DNA of 64,000 nucleotides from Natrononativus amylolyticus (GCF_024362525.1 NZ_CP101459.1:248001-312000), one strand, 5' to 3'; positions 26,234 through 35,454 are shown, counted from the stretch's first letter. The notes: generated by a model not told the origin, from the sequence alone. Translations and numbers: made by a program.

Positions 26234-26518
26234 TCACCCGTCAGCGGTGCGCTCGGAGACCGAGAGGCGCTCGCCGGCGACCAGTCTGACGTCGTAGTTC
26301 CCGACGGAGAATTCGATCTCGAGCCCGCAGCGCTCGCCGCGGTCGACGAGCGAATCCAGCGCGTCGGGGTCGAGGTAGTCGTACAGCGACCACTCGAGGT
26401 CGCAGGGGTCGGTATCGCTGAGTTCTTCGACGGCGAGGGCGACCGCGACGCTCGGAGAACCCGCCTCGCCGAGCGGACGAGTCACGTCGTCCTGTCGTTT
26501 CGTATCGTGGGTAGCCAT
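26234..26518 (-). CDS. HalOD1 output-domain protein
   Basis: A 94-residue protein made almost entirely of the HalOD1 domain found in haloarchaeal signalling proteins (VAVALAVEELSDTDPCDLEWSLYDYLDPDALDSL, then an IEFSVGNYDVRL strand pair). I prefer the ATG at 26518; a GTG at 26530 is possible. Stand-alone HalOD1 proteins are common in this class and their role is not established. It is convergent with the arylsulfotransferase-like gene, four bases apart. Confidence 0.85.
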   Translation of the reverse strand: MATHDTKRQDDVTRPLGEAGSPSVAVALAVEELSDTDPCDLEWSLYDYLDPDALDSLVDRGERCGLEIEFSVGNYDVRLVAGERLSVSERTADG

Positions 26519-26618
26519 ACTGACGGACACGCTCCGTTCACCTCTCGTCGCGTTCGCAGGGGCTTCAATCTATGGTGCCCGATCCTGACTCTCAGTGCGC
26601 GCAACCGGTCCCGGAAGG

Positions 26619-27419
26619 TCAGCGGTTCGCCGGCTGGTCGACGCTGCGCGCCCTGTAGTCGGCGAACGCGTCGCTGCCGTGGGCGAGCGCTCCCGCGGCG
26701 TCGTCGGTCACGCCGTTCTCGCAGACGAGCCACTCGGCGCCGTTCTCACGGGCGGCGTCGACGCAGGCCTCGAGGTCGACGACCCCGGTGCCGACGTCCG
26801 CGTGGAGGGCGTCCGGGTCGTCGGGAACCGTGTCGGTCACGTGGACGACGGGGGCGCGCTCCGAGACGAGCGAGAGGAGTTCCAGGGCGTCGTACCCCGC
26901 GTGGGTCGCGAGTCCGACGTCCGGCTCGTAGCCGAAGCGACCGTCGGCGTGCTCGACGAAGTGCTCGAAGGCGGGGACGGCGTCGCCGTCGACCTCGATC
27001 TCGGTAAACTCGAAGGTGTGGTTGTGGTAGAGCAGTTCGACGTCGTGGTCGGCCAGGTCGTCGGCCAGCGCCGCGAGCCGGTCGGCCGCCGCTTCGACGC
27101 CCGCCGCGGACTCGAACGCCCCCGGATCGTACGTCGGGACGATCAGACGGGAGATGCCGACCGTCTCGCAGGCCGCGACGACGTCTTCGAGTGACGACTC
27201 GATTCGGTCGACGCCCAGGTGGGCGCCGGCGACTCCGAGGCCGGCGTCGTCGAGGGCGTCGGCGGTTCGCTCGAGGTCCCCGTCGTCCTCGAAGTCGTCG
27301 AAGTGAGCGGCGTAGAACTCGACGCCGTCGAACGTCGTCTCGCCGACGCGGGAGATGACCTCCGCCGTCGGTTCCTCGAACGCTCTCAGCGTGTACAGCT
27401 GAATCGCTGTTCGTACCAT
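26619..27419 (-). CDS. Sugar phosphate isomerase/epimerase-like TIM barrel protein
   Basis: A 266-residue member of the xylose-isomerase-like TIM barrel superfamily. The long frame continues upstream, but ATG 27419 is 26 bases from a clear TATA box and gives the same MVRTAIQL start as the paralogue at 60082. The metal-binding set appears complete: YHNHTFEF, the Glu/Asp of YEPDVGLATHAG, VVHVTDTVPD and CENG. These proteins isomerise or epimerise sugars or inositol intermediates with a divalent metal. It sits near a sulfatase and the arylsulfotransferase-like gene. Confidence 0.9.
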   Translation of the reverse strand: MVRTAIQLYTLRAFEEPTAEVISRVGETTFDGVEFYAAHFDDFEDDGDLERTADALDDAGLGVAGAHLGVDRIESSLEDVVAACETVGISRLIVPTYDPGAFESAAGVEAAADRLAALADDLADHDVELLYHNHTFEFTEIEVDGDAVPAFEHFVEHADGRFGYEPDVGLATHAGYDALELLSLVSERAPVVHVTDTVPDDPDALHADVGTGVVDLEACVDAARENGAEWLVCENGVTDDAAGALAHGSDAFADYRARSVDQPANR

Positions 27420-27439
27420 ACCACAGTGCTGGTGAGGCG

Positions 27440-27450
27440 ATATAAAGTAG
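27440..27450 (-). promoter_or_regulatory. TATA box of the first sugar isomerase gene
   Basis: CTACTTTATAT on the minus strand is about 26 bases before ATG 27419. It fixes the start codon and implies leaderless translation. Confidence 0.65.
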
Positions 27451-27597
27451 TTTTGCTCGCTGCACGTTCGGCCGGCTGTTGGAGCCCGGGCAGCGCCGGC
27501 GCTCGTCGAGTACCGTCGGGCACTCGCGGCGGACTGGAGCCGGACTACGGCGAACCGGAAGCGAGCGGATCGGCGGCCGTCACCGTCCGAGACGGCC

Positions 27598-29070
27598 TCA
27601 GCTCTCCGAGCTGCAGTCGTCCGGATCGCCGACGTCTTCGGAGCCCGCACTCGTCGGGACGAGCCGCCCGTCCTCGACGAATCCCTCCTCGCGGTCGGCG
27701 AGGCGATCGACCATCGCCTCGCGGGCTCGCTCGAGCCGGTCTGCGTGGGCCGCCGACTCCGAGAGGTCCCGCTCCTCGCCGGGGTCCTCGGCGAGGTCGA
27801 ACAGCAGGCGGCTGTCGGTGACGGGGTTCCAGACGAACTTGTAGCGCTCGCCGATCAGGTACTGGGTGCCGTTCTCCGGATCGTAGCTCCCGGGAGCGTG
27901 CTCGCCGTGGTACCACTCGCGCCAGTCCTCGCGTTCGGGCTCCTCGAGGAGTTCGAACAGGTTCCGCCCCTCCACGGTATCGGGGACGTCGACGTCCGCG
28001 GCCGAGAGCAGCGTCGGCATCACGTCCTCGAGCCCCACCGGCTGACCGACGATCCGCTTTCGCGGCGCCTCCATCCAGTCGGGATACCGAAGCAGGAACG
28101 GGACCCTCGAGGACCCCTCGTAGGCGTAGCTCTTTCGCCACATGTGGTGGTCGCCGAGCATCTCGCCGTGGTCCGAGCAGAAGACGACGAACGTGTTCTC
28201 GTAGTCGCCGCTCAGCCGAAGTGCGTCGATGACCCGCTTGATCTGGTGGTCGATGTGGGTGATGAGGCCGTAGTAGGCCGCTCGCGCCCGGTGGACGATC
28301 GTCGGCGGGAGGTCCGCAAGCCAGGCGTCCGCGGCCGGATAGTCGGGGATCTTCTCGCCGTGTTCGGCGTCGATCCAGTCGCCCATGTACGGCGCCGGGG
28401 TCTCGCGGTCGACGTACATATCCCAGTACGCCTGCGGCGGATCGAACGGGGTGTGCGGGCGCACGTACGACAGGTTGAGGAAGAACGGCCGGCTCTCGTC
28501 GCGCTGGTCGAGGAACTCGAGGGCCTTGCGAGTCGTCCAGTTCGTCGGGTGGTGGTACTCCTCCGCGTGCCAGGGGCGGGGGTCCCACGAGTTCCGCCCG
28601 AGCCCGTGGGACAGCTCGTCGAAGTTGCCGTCGGTTTCGGTCTCGAGCCAGCGCGTGTAGTCGTCGTTCGGGTGGGAGAACAGCGCCTCGTGCTGGTCCA
28701 TGCTCTCGAACCCCATGTGCTTGCGGATCGGGATCGAGTGGATCTTCCCGGCGAGTTTCGTCTGGTAGCCCGCGTTCCGAAGCTCCTCCGGAAGCGTGTG
28801 CTCGAACTCCCAGGGGGTGGTCACCCAGCCCGGCGCGCCGTTGGTCGAGGGCGTCTGTCCCGTGAGCAACGACCGCCGCGCCGGAATGCACGACGGGGCG
28901 GGGGTGTACGCCCTGGTGAACATCGCGCCGTTCTCGATGAAGTTGTCGATGTTCGGCGTGTGAACGAGCGATCGTCCGTCCTCGTCTCGCGGCGAGTGCG
29001 GATCAGCACCGATGCAGTCCCCCCGGTGCTGGTCAGTCATGATGAACAGGATGTTCGGTCGGTCCGCCAT
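27598..29070 (-). CDS. Formylglycine-dependent sulfatase
   Basis: A 490-residue S1-type sulfatase. The N-terminus NILFIMTDQHRGD carries calcium-binding aspartates, and the active-site cysteine is Cys61 in the C-x-P-x-R motif (SCIPARRSLLTG), which must be oxidised to formylglycine. Later metal ligands are in FCSDHGEMLGDHH. No signal peptide is present, so the sulfate ester is cleaved inside the cell, after import. It is divergent from the second beta-helix protein. With the sulfatase at 39049 it suggests at least two sulfate positions or substrates. Confidence 0.94.
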   Translation of the reverse strand: MADRPNILFIMTDQHRGDCIGADPHSPRDEDGRSLVHTPNIDNFIENGAMFTRAYTPAPSCIPARRSLLTGQTPSTNGAPGWVTTPWEFEHTLPEELRNAGYQTKLAGKIHSIPIRKHMGFESMDQHEALFSHPNDDYTRWLETETDGNFDELSHGLGRNSWDPRPWHAEEYHHPTNWTTRKALEFLDQRDESRPFFLNLSYVRPHTPFDPPQAYWDMYVDRETPAPYMGDWIDAEHGEKIPDYPAADAWLADLPPTIVHRARAAYYGLITHIDHQIKRVIDALRLSGDYENTFVVFCSDHGEMLGDHHMWRKSYAYEGSSRVPFLLRYPDWMEAPRKRIVGQPVGLEDVMPTLLSAADVDVPDTVEGRNLFELLEEPEREDWREWYHGEHAPGSYDPENGTQYLIGERYKFVWNPVTDSRLLFDLAEDPGEERDLSESAAHADRLERAREAMVDRLADREEGFVEDGRLVPTSAGSEDVGDPDDCSSES

Positions 29071-29092
29071 GGCTCATACCACCGACGCGGAG

Positions 29093-29102
29093 CATATAAT
29101 TC
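29093..29102 (-). promoter_or_regulatory. TATA-like box of the sulfatase gene
   Basis: GAATTATATG on the minus strand is 27 bases before ATG 29070, giving a leaderless sulfatase transcript. Confidence 0.6.
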
Positions 29103-29252
29103 TACGTACCTGGTCGCCAGACCGTCTGCGTCGATCCCGACCCGCACAGACGGGCCTGCTTCCCCACACCCGGCCGCTGATCGGTGAGGTGTCCGTCCCG
29201 CCGGGTTCTCTCCGTCGGTCGGGGGAGTCTCGACGAGCGAACGTTCAACGCT

Positions 29253-29269
29253 CTATAAAATTGTATAAA
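29253..29269 (+). promoter_or_regulatory. Double TATA-like box of second beta-helix gene
   Basis: CTATAAAA and TGTATAAA follow each other in the divergent region, about 45-55 bases before ATG 29312. They should give a transcript with a leader of roughly 15-30 bases. Confidence 0.6.
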
Positions 29270-29311
29270 CCCTTATCGTCCGGTTGTGTGAGACGTGAAC
29301 TGCTGACACAC

Positions 29312-30886
29312 ATGACCTCAGACCGATCAGCAGATCGCACAAGCAACGCTACCCGACCGGCCGGTGCGGACTCGAGTCCGCGCGGACTCGACAGGCGGGG
29401 CTGTCTCAAACTTGCCGGTGCCAGCCTCCTGGCCGGAGTCGCGGTGGGCGTTCCGGGAGTCGCCGCGGCGGACGACGACGAGTACGGTACGGTTCTCGAT
29501 ATCGTCGACGACTTCGGTGCCGATCCGACCGGTGAGGAACCGATCAACGACGCGCTCGCCGAAGCGACGGCAGCGGTCGAGTACGATTTCAGCCACTACG
29601 ATGGCGTCGGCTCGCCTATTGTGGCGGTCGACGAGATTGATTTCAACGACGACGGCGTCAAGGTCGCCTTTCCGGAAGGCGAGTACGTCGTCGACAGCGG
29701 ACCGAACAACTGGGGGTTCGCTCGCTGGGGGATCAGCCCCGACACCCCCAAGGAACAGCAGTTTCTCGGCAAACTCGCGGTGGTCGGTGACGGCGACGTC
29801 ACGCTCGGGACGACCGAGGGAGGGCGGTACCCGCTGTTCACGCTCTGGGGCCGTGACATCCGGATCGAGAACTTCACCGTCGACCAGACGCCGGACGACA
29901 CCTCGACCGGCATAACGGGACAGGCTTCCGAACGGCTCGAGATCCGGGATATCCACTTCGACGGGAAAGTGACCGGTCCGTACCAGGAACTGCCCCACCC
30001 CAATGACGAACCGGAGGAGTACAACGAGAACATCCTCGACGACCCGCAGTGTCTCGGCCCCGGTGTCTTCGGTTCCGACGGGGGCGGCGTGATCGAGAAC
30101 GTCCGAGCACCCGATGGCGTCGTCGATTACAGTCGAAAGGGTGGCGTCTGGGTGACGTTCCACCACGCAGGCGACCTGCTCTTTCGAAACTGCGAGTTCT
30201 CCTACTTCGGAGACAACGCGATCTACGCTTCTCCACCCGGTATGTCCGGAAACGGCCAGCAGGGATCGGTCCGCGTCGAGGATTCGCTGTTCAAGAACAA
30301 CAACGTCACCGCGATCCGACTCGGCACCCCGGGAAGCTACGCCAAAAACTGCGTCGTCATCACCGAGGAAGGCGAGATCCCCGCAACCCCCTGGGGCGCG
30401 ATCACGAGCCGCGCCGGCTGGGTCTGGTACACCTTCGACGGCTACTACGAGAACATCGACGTGATCCACGACCACCCCGCTGGAGAGGGGATTCTCGACC
30501 ACAACGACGACACCAGGGGCCTCGATCTCACGGTCCGGAACTGCCGGTTCGAGCTGAACAACGACGGGTCGAACGCACTCCGGGTCACCGATCCCGGCGT
30601 CGATAGGCTCGCGGTCCGGAACGTCGACGTCACCGGCGAGGCCGGAGACGGCGCGGCCGTCGAACTCGGAAACACGGACGTCGACGTTCGTAACCTCTGT
30701 CTCTCCCAGACCGGGGACGACCGCGACGGGATCTCGCTCGCCAACGCCACCGGTTCGATCGTCAACGCGAACGTCGACGTCACGGGCGAACAGATCGTCG
30801 GGGACGACGGCGGCGTGACCGTCCGAAACCTTCGAGACGACGGATCCTGCTCGCCCGCACGTCCACGGAACCCGCTCGAGGACTGA
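29312..30886 (+). CDS. Exported Tat-signal beta-helix protein, pectate-lyase-like fold
   Basis: A 524-residue exported protein counted from ATG 29312; the open frame extends to 29012 but that would bury the signal. The Tat motif is LDRRGCLKLAG at about 26-36, followed by a hydrophobic stretch ending in AAAD. The mature N-terminus (VLDIVDDFGADPTGEEPINDALAEA) is the DFGADPTG start typical of pectate-lyase-3-like and phage tailspike beta helices. Repeats such as FRNCEFSYFGDNAIYAS, VEDSLFKNNNVTAIRLG and VRNCRFELNNDGSNALRV follow. It may bind or cleave an extracellular polysaccharide. It shares fold and signal with 4747-6333, but sequence similarity looks low. Confidence 0.83.
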   Translation: MTSDRSADRTSNATRPAGADSSPRGLDRRGCLKLAGASLLAGVAVGVPGVAAADDDEYGTVLDIVDDFGADPTGEEPINDALAEATAAVEYDFSHYDGVGSPIVAVDEIDFNDDGVKVAFPEGEYVVDSGPNNWGFARWGISPDTPKEQQFLGKLAVVGDGDVTLGTTEGGRYPLFTLWGRDIRIENFTVDQTPDDTSTGITGQASERLEIRDIHFDGKVTGPYQELPHPNDEPEEYNENILDDPQCLGPGVFGSDGGGVIENVRAPDGVVDYSRKGGVWVTFHHAGDLLFRNCEFSYFGDNAIYASPPGMSGNGQQGSVRVEDSLFKNNNVTAIRLGTPGSYAKNCVVITEEGEIPATPWGAITSRAGWVWYTFDGYYENIDVIHDHPAGEGILDHNDDTRGLDLTVRNCRFELNNDGSNALRVTDPGVDRLAVRNVDVTGEAGDGAAVELGNTDVDVRNLCLSQTGDDRDGISLANATGSIVNANVDVTGEQIVGDDGGVTVRNLRDDGSCSPARPRNPLED

Positions 30887-30928
30887 GCGGGCCGATCCAA
30901 CTCCGACCGAAGCGCGCTTCCGACCGCC

Positions 30929-31729
30929 TCACTCGATGCGTTCTCGCGCCTCCGGACACCACCAGCAGTCCGGTTCGGCACAGAGCAGGAAACCGGGATC
31001 GTCCTCGAGCGCCTCGAGTGCCGCCTCGATGATCGCGTCGCCGTCCATCAATTGCGCGGGCGCTCGACCGATGTGACCGCGCCTGAGAACGCCCGCGTCG
31101 TCGGCGAGCGGCTCGAGCGCCGAAAACCCTTTACCGCAGCCGACGCGCGCCGTCTCGACCGTCCGCACGGTTCCGTCCCCGTCGCGAACGAGGACCCGGT
31201 TCGTCCCCGTCTTGTACGGCAGCTCGGCGAGCGCCTCCGCGACGTGAATCGTCGAGTTTCGCTCGTGACCGACGCCGACGAGCAGGATCGAGCCGCCGCG
31301 TCTCGCCAGGCGGTGCAGCGGGCTGTCGGCGCCCAGCGATCGCTCGAGGGCGTGATCCGTCGTCAGCGTCGTCGCTGCCGGACCGATCGCCGACACCGAG
31401 TGCGTCGGGTGTGCGCTCCGAACGGCGTCGGGGCGAGTGCGGAGCGTCTCGGTGATCGCCCCGGTTCGCGACCGGGTCCGCTCGCGATCGAACGGCTCCT
31501 CACGGACGACGAACGGTGTAAACGTGGGAACGACGACCGTTCCCTCGCTCCCGACGGCGGTGCAGAGCGCGTCGATGACCGCGTTCGCGCCGCCCTCGAC
31601 CCAGCCGATGCTCGAGAGCGCGCCGTGAACCGCGACCTCGTCGCCGTCGCGGAGTCCGAGTCGCTCGAGGTCCGCGACGAGATCCGCCGTCGAGACCGTT
31701 CCGTCGGCCGGATCCGGTGTCCCGGTCAT
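30929..31729 (-). CDS. AAC(3)-family N-acetyltransferase
   Basis: A 266-residue member of the aminoglycoside 3-N-acetyltransferase (antibiotic_NAT) fold. The motifs VHGALSSIGWVEGGANAVIDAL, GTVVVPTFTPF and HPTHSVSAIGPAA match the acetyl-CoA and catalytic His/Asp regions. The start at ATG 31729 was chosen over the open frame extending upstream. A true resistance role is doubtful in an archaeon; many relatives acetylate other amines and amino sugars, which fits this cluster. A C-terminal Cys/Trp-rich stretch (CAEPDCWWC) is a small oddity. Confidence 0.85.
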   Translation of the reverse strand: MTGTPDPADGTVSTADLVADLERLGLRDGDEVAVHGALSSIGWVEGGANAVIDALCTAVGSEGTVVVPTFTPFVVREEPFDRERTRSRTGAITETLRTRPDAVRSAHPTHSVSAIGPAATTLTTDHALERSLGADSPLHRLARRGGSILLVGVGHERNSTIHVAEALAELPYKTGTNRVLVRDGDGTVRTVETARVGCGKGFSALEPLADDAGVLRRGHIGRAPAQLMDGDAIIEAALEALEDDPGFLLCAEPDCWWCPEARERIE

Positions 31730-31736
31730 CCCCGGG

Positions 31737-32192
31737 TCAGGACAGTTCGACAGTGACGCGGCCGTCGAAGTTGAGCAACACCGACTGGGTCGTATCACCG
31801 AAGACGACCTTGCCGGTCGGGGATCGCTTGCGGCCGCCGATGAAGACGTGGTCGCAGTCGTACTCCTCGGCGATCTCGAGGATCGTCCCCGCTTCCTCGT
31901 CTTCGAGGACGGTGGCGACGGCCGTCGAATCGACGTCGACGCCCTCGAGGACGTCCGCCGCGTGCCGTTCGGTGTCGGAGACGACCGACCGGAGGATGAC
32001 GTCTTCGTCGTAGTCTGCGTGCTCGACGTCCGCGATCGTCTCGAGGACGTCTAAGTCCTCGTCGAACTCCTCGGCGTCGACGAGCGAGAGCATCACGAGT
32101 TCGGCGTCGACGCCGGCGGCCAGTTCGCCGGCTTCCCTGAGCAGTTCGTCGGTTTCGTTCGAGTCGTCGAGGATCACGAGTGCACGTTCCAT
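31737..32192 (-). CDS. Universal stress protein (UspA family)
   Basis: A 151-residue UspA protein. It starts MERALVILDDSNETDELLREAGELA and ends with the nucleotide-binding region VFIGGRKRSPTGKVVFGDTTQSVLLN, which matches the G-x2-G-x9-G-S/T pattern in spirit. The longer frame from 32936 is antisense overlap with the dehydrogenase. Its stop is seven bases from the AAC(3)-like gene, so the two may be co-transcribed. The role is general stress or energy sensing. Confidence 0.92.
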   Translation of the reverse strand: MERALVILDDSNETDELLREAGELAAGVDAELVMLSLVDAEEFDEDLDVLETIADVEHADYDEDVILRSVVSDTERHAADVLEGVDVDSTAVATVLEDEEAGTILEIAEEYDCDHVFIGGRKRSPTGKVVFGDTTQSVLLNFDGRVTVELS

Positions 32193-32284
32193 GGTTCTCT
32201 GCGTAGAATTACCCCGACCCCTGTTGAATATTGCGCTCTGGAGCGGATCCGTCCTGCGGTGTGTGGACGGCCGTCCGTACAGAT

Positions 32285-33340
32285 CTACGGGCGGAGCACC
32301 GCCTTCACGACGCCGTCGCGACGGTTCTGGACGGTGTCGAGCGCCGTTTCGAACTCCTCGAGCGGGAACTCGTGGGTGACGACGCCCTCCGTCGTCAGGT
32401 CGCCCCGGCGGAACAGTTCGATGACCTCGTCGACCGCGTGGGCGGCGGTTACCCCGCCGACGATGGTCAGTTCCTTGGCGACGATCTGGTCCGGATCGAG
32501 GTCCTTCTGCTGACCGAAGACGCCCGTGAGCGCGATGGTTCCCTGCTTGGCGGCGCTCTGGACGCAGGTCTCGAGGACGTCGCCAGCGCCGGCGGCCTCG
32601 ATACAGAGGTCGACGCCCCGTCCATCGGTGTGCTCCATCAGCGCCTCGACCGGGTCTTCCTCGCGGACGTTGACCGTTCGCGTCGCGCCGAGTCGTTCGC
32701 CGGCCTCGAGGCGCTCGTCGCGCGTGCCGGTGAGGACGACGTCGTCGACGCCCTGGGCGCGGAGGAGCTGGACGCCGTAGAGGCCGAGCGAGCCGGGGCC
32801 GAGCACCGCCGCGGTGTCGGTGAACGACGTGGCGACGCGGTGCATCGCGTGGAGCGTACAGCCCGCCGAGTCGATCTGGCTCGCCTGAACGTCCGAAACG
32901 TCGTCGGGCAGCGGCGTGAGGGTGTACGCCGGCCACGCGGCGTACTTCCGGTAGCCGCCGTCGATGGTGAAGCCGATCTCCTTCAGCTCGTCACACTGGT
33001 AGTAGCGGCCGTCACGGCACCCCTCGCAGGTGCCACAGAAGACGAAGCCGTGGAGGGCGACCCGCTGGCCGACCTCGAGGTCGTCGACGCCGTCGCCGAG
33101 CGCGACGACCTCGCCGGCCACCTCGTGGCCGAGGACGATGGGGTAGTCCGTCCACGGCGGCCCCTCGCCGTGGATGAGGCCGACGTCGCTGCCGCAGATT
33201 CCGATCGCGGTGACGCGGACGAGCGCCTCGCCCGGCCCCGGCTCCGGAACCTCGCGTTCTTCGGCCCAGGCCTCGCCCGTTCCGTCCGTCACGACGGCCT
33301 GCTGGGACGCTCCGACCGGCGGCTCCGTCACGCCGCTCAT
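32285..33340 (-). CDS. Zinc-dependent medium-chain alcohol/polyol dehydrogenase
   Basis: A 351-residue medium-chain dehydrogenase of the sorbitol/threonine dehydrogenase type. The catalytic zinc ligands are in GICGSDVGLIHGEG and GHEVAGEVVALG. The structural zinc lobe has four cysteines (CGTCEGCRDGRYYQC). The Rossmann motif is VLGPGSLGLYG. It probably oxidises a sugar, polyol or amino alcohol with NAD(P). It is 216 bases downstream of a second, zinc-less relative on the same strand. Confidence 0.92.
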   Translation of the reverse strand: MSGVTEPPVGASQQAVVTDGTGEAWAEEREVPEPGPGEALVRVTAIGICGSDVGLIHGEGPPWTDYPIVLGHEVAGEVVALGDGVDDLEVGQRVALHGFVFCGTCEGCRDGRYYQCDELKEIGFTIDGGYRKYAAWPAYTLTPLPDDVSDVQASQIDSAGCTLHAMHRVATSFTDTAAVLGPGSLGLYGVQLLRAQGVDDVVLTGTRDERLEAGERLGATRTVNVREEDPVEALMEHTDGRGVDLCIEAAGAGDVLETCVQSAAKQGTIALTGVFGQQKDLDPDQIVAKELTIVGGVTAAHAVDEVIELFRRGDLTTEGVVTHEFPLEEFETALDTVQNRRDGVVKAVLRP

Positions 33341-33556
33341 CGGGTCGACCTCGCGGCTCGGTGGTCGGCGGTAGTACTCTCCGGATAGCTGGCTTCTGTG
33401 GCGTCTCCCTTCGCGTGCGTCGGGTTCGGATCTGTGTCTGTCATGGTCGTGATCAGTTCCTTTCAGAGTCGTTTTGCGCGTCGGTGCTTATGCTTTACCG
33501 TCGGCCCGGCCCCGGTTTCGGAACGCGCCGTCACCGCGGGCGAGCGGGCGTCCGGA

Positions 33557-34564
33557 TCACTCCCACTCGAGAACCACGCCCATCGCCTCCGAGCGGTCCT
33601 CGAGCAGGTCCCCGTACAGCCGCGGCGCCTCCCGGTAGGACTCGGTGTGGCTGATCAGCGGCGCGACCTCGAGCGTCCCGTCCTCGACGAGGTCGAAGAA
33701 CAACTCGGCGTGGCGGTGTTGGGTCCACGGGTTCCCCGGCGTCGCGACCGGCGGGTGGGAAGCGTTGTGCGCCCCGATGATGGCGTAACTGGGCGCGTTA
33801 CAGTGGTCGTGGAGGTCGATCGTCGTCTCGCCGCGGGGGCTGCTCAGGACGACCAGTCGACCCTGCTCGCGCAAGACGTTGAACTCGTCGGTGATCACGT
33901 CGGGATTGCCCGTCACCTCGAAGACGACGTCGGCGAGGCGGTCGTTGCCCGCCGCCCGCACGGTCGACTCGGGATCGTCCGAGAGCGGGTTCGCCCCGAC
34001 GACGCCCGGATCGTCGGGGAGATACTCGAGTCTGGAGTCTGCGACGTCGAATCCGACGACCGGTCGAGCGCCGGCGGCGCTGCAGACGCGAACGGCCAGC
34101 TGGCCGAGGAGCCCGAGCCCGTAGACGGTCGCCGACTCACCCCAGGTGAGATCGCTCCGTCGCACGCCGTTCATCACGATCTCGGCGATGGTGAAGAACG
34201 TCGCCTCGTCGTCGGTTACGCCGTCGGGAATCGGCCGGCAGGCGGCGGCGGCGGTGCAGACGTACTCTGCGTGACCGCCGTAGGTGGCGACGCGCTGCCC
34301 CGTCGAAACCGACGCGACGTCGTCGCCGGTTTCGACGACCGTCCCGATGTTGTTGTATCCGGGCGTAAACGGGTACTCGATGTGATCGTCCCAGCTCGAA
34401 CCGCGCGGAACGTCACCGGCGAGCGCGGTCAGTTCGGTGCCGGTACTGACGAGCGTGCGGTTCGAGCGGATCAGCACCTGATCCGCCTCTGGTTTCGGAA
34501 CCGGCCGCTCTTCGATCGCTGGCGATTCGACGTCCGTGAATACGACTGTGTGGTTTGTGGTCAT
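33557..34564 (-). CDS. Zinc-site-lacking medium-chain dehydrogenase/reductase
   Basis: A 335-residue MDR-superfamily protein from ATG 34564. The frame is open to 34633 but those residues look non-coding. It has the catalytic-fold N-terminal domain and a Rossmann motif (VYGLGLLGQLAVRV). The usual Cys-Gly-Ser-Asp zinc motif is replaced by VSTGTELTALAG, and the structural cysteine lobe is missing. This matches the dehydrogenase-like half of bi-domain oxidoreductases often found beside Gfo/Idh/MocA proteins. It may dehydrogenate a sugar without zinc. It lies in the sugar cluster with no tight operon partner. Confidence 0.85.
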   Translation of the reverse strand: MTTNHTVVFTDVESPAIEERPVPKPEADQVLIRSNRTLVSTGTELTALAGDVPRGSSWDDHIEYPFTPGYNNIGTVVETGDDVASVSTGQRVATYGGHAEYVCTAAAACRPIPDGVTDDEATFFTIAEIVMNGVRRSDLTWGESATVYGLGLLGQLAVRVCSAAGARPVVGFDVADSRLEYLPDDPGVVGANPLSDDPESTVRAAGNDRLADVVFEVTGNPDVITDEFNVLREQGRLVVLSSPRGETTIDLHDHCNAPSYAIIGAHNASHPPVATPGNPWTQHRHAELFFDLVEDGTLEVAPLISHTESYREAPRLYGDLLEDRSEAMGVVLEWE

Positions 34565-35145
34565 CGATATGCATCGGTGGCTGGCGGTCCGCCTCGCCCC
34601 GTCCGTGTGAGCGATACACGCACCCGGTACCATAGGTGTTTTCGTTACGCCGGATCGACGGTCCGCGAACGGCTCTCGGCTCGAGGTCGCGACGCTCGAG
34701 GACAGGCCCAGGCGTCGGACCCGAAACGGCAGCCGAGAGCACAGTCAGTTTACCTCTGGTAAACGATTCGCCCCGCTCGCTCATGACACGGTACTGAGTG
34801 ACACAGTCCGGTTCGGAGATGAATCCACCAAATTCCGGCACGATGTGGTTCACGTTACAGGCATACGTTAGTAATTCTATCGCGGTTCGTTCTCTCGAGA
34901 TGATCGTTTTGCGTCGGTGAACGCGACTCGTATACCCGGCGCACCGTTCGAAACGGTTTCATCGGAAAAAACGGCCGCGTGACCGCTGGCCCGGTCGGAA
35001 AGGAGCCCTGAGAGATCGACACACAGAACGGAGCAATCGCGACCGGAGAGCCGCGGGTACGCCTGGCTGGGGTCGGAGTCGGAACTCGTTCACGACGGTT
35101 CTCACGCCGTGGTCGCGGGTCGAACGGTCTCCGCGCGGCGACCCG
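34565..35145. other. Long intergenic stretch with a perfect palindrome
   Basis: These 581 bases have no supportable gene: frames on both strands are random-looking and low in acidic residues. The only clear structure is the palindrome at 34748-34764. AT-rich promoter-like sequence lies at 34865-34880. Confidence 0.6.
34748..34764. promoter_or_regulatory. Perfect 17-base palindrome, candidate IclR operator
   Basis: GTTTACC-TCT-GGTAAAC is a perfect inverted repeat 184 bases upstream of the zinc-less dehydrogenase gene. Its form matches the palindrome at 63454-63470 and partly the one before the second IclR gene. I infer a binding site for a regulator of this island. Confidence 0.55.
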
Positions 35146-35364
35146 CTACCCCTCCGTAGTTTCCGGTTCGCCGCGCTCGAGGGTGATCAGCCGGTCGTAC
35201 ATCGCGTACCGGAAGTACGCCGTCCAGAAGAGGGCGAAGACGAACATGATTCCGAAGAACAGGAACCGGTCGTCGATTCCGAAGTGCATAATCACGTATC
35301 CGCCGCTCAGGACGACGCCGAAGTTATACATGAACACGACCAGGTTCGAGAGTGGCGATTGCAT
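35146..35364 (-). CDS. Small two-helix membrane protein
   Basis: A 72-residue protein with two hydrophobic segments (about 5-27 and 33-52) and an acidic C-terminal tail (LERGEPETTEG). The short loop HFGIDDRF separates the helices. No family is recognised. A TATA-like GGATTTTTGTC lies about 27 bases upstream. It resembles the other small membrane proteins of the window in size and layout, but I see no real sequence match to them. Confidence 0.68.
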   Translation of the reverse strand: MQSPLSNLVVFMYNFGVVLSGGYVIMHFGIDDRFLFFGIMFVFALFWTAYFRYAMYDRLITLERGEPETTEG

Positions 35365-35454
35365 ACCACAGCGTCACGCGTCGGTGACAAAAATCCGCCG
35401 GTTCCTCGACATACCGCCCGCAGCCCGGCCGTTCGGCAGGAGGGGATAGCCCGC

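Noticed and set aside
34413-34853. A 146-codon minus-strand frame over the 34748 palindrome
   Set aside because: Its second half is out of frame with the real dehydrogenase gene, and its composition is basic and low in acidic residues, unlike proteins of this organism.
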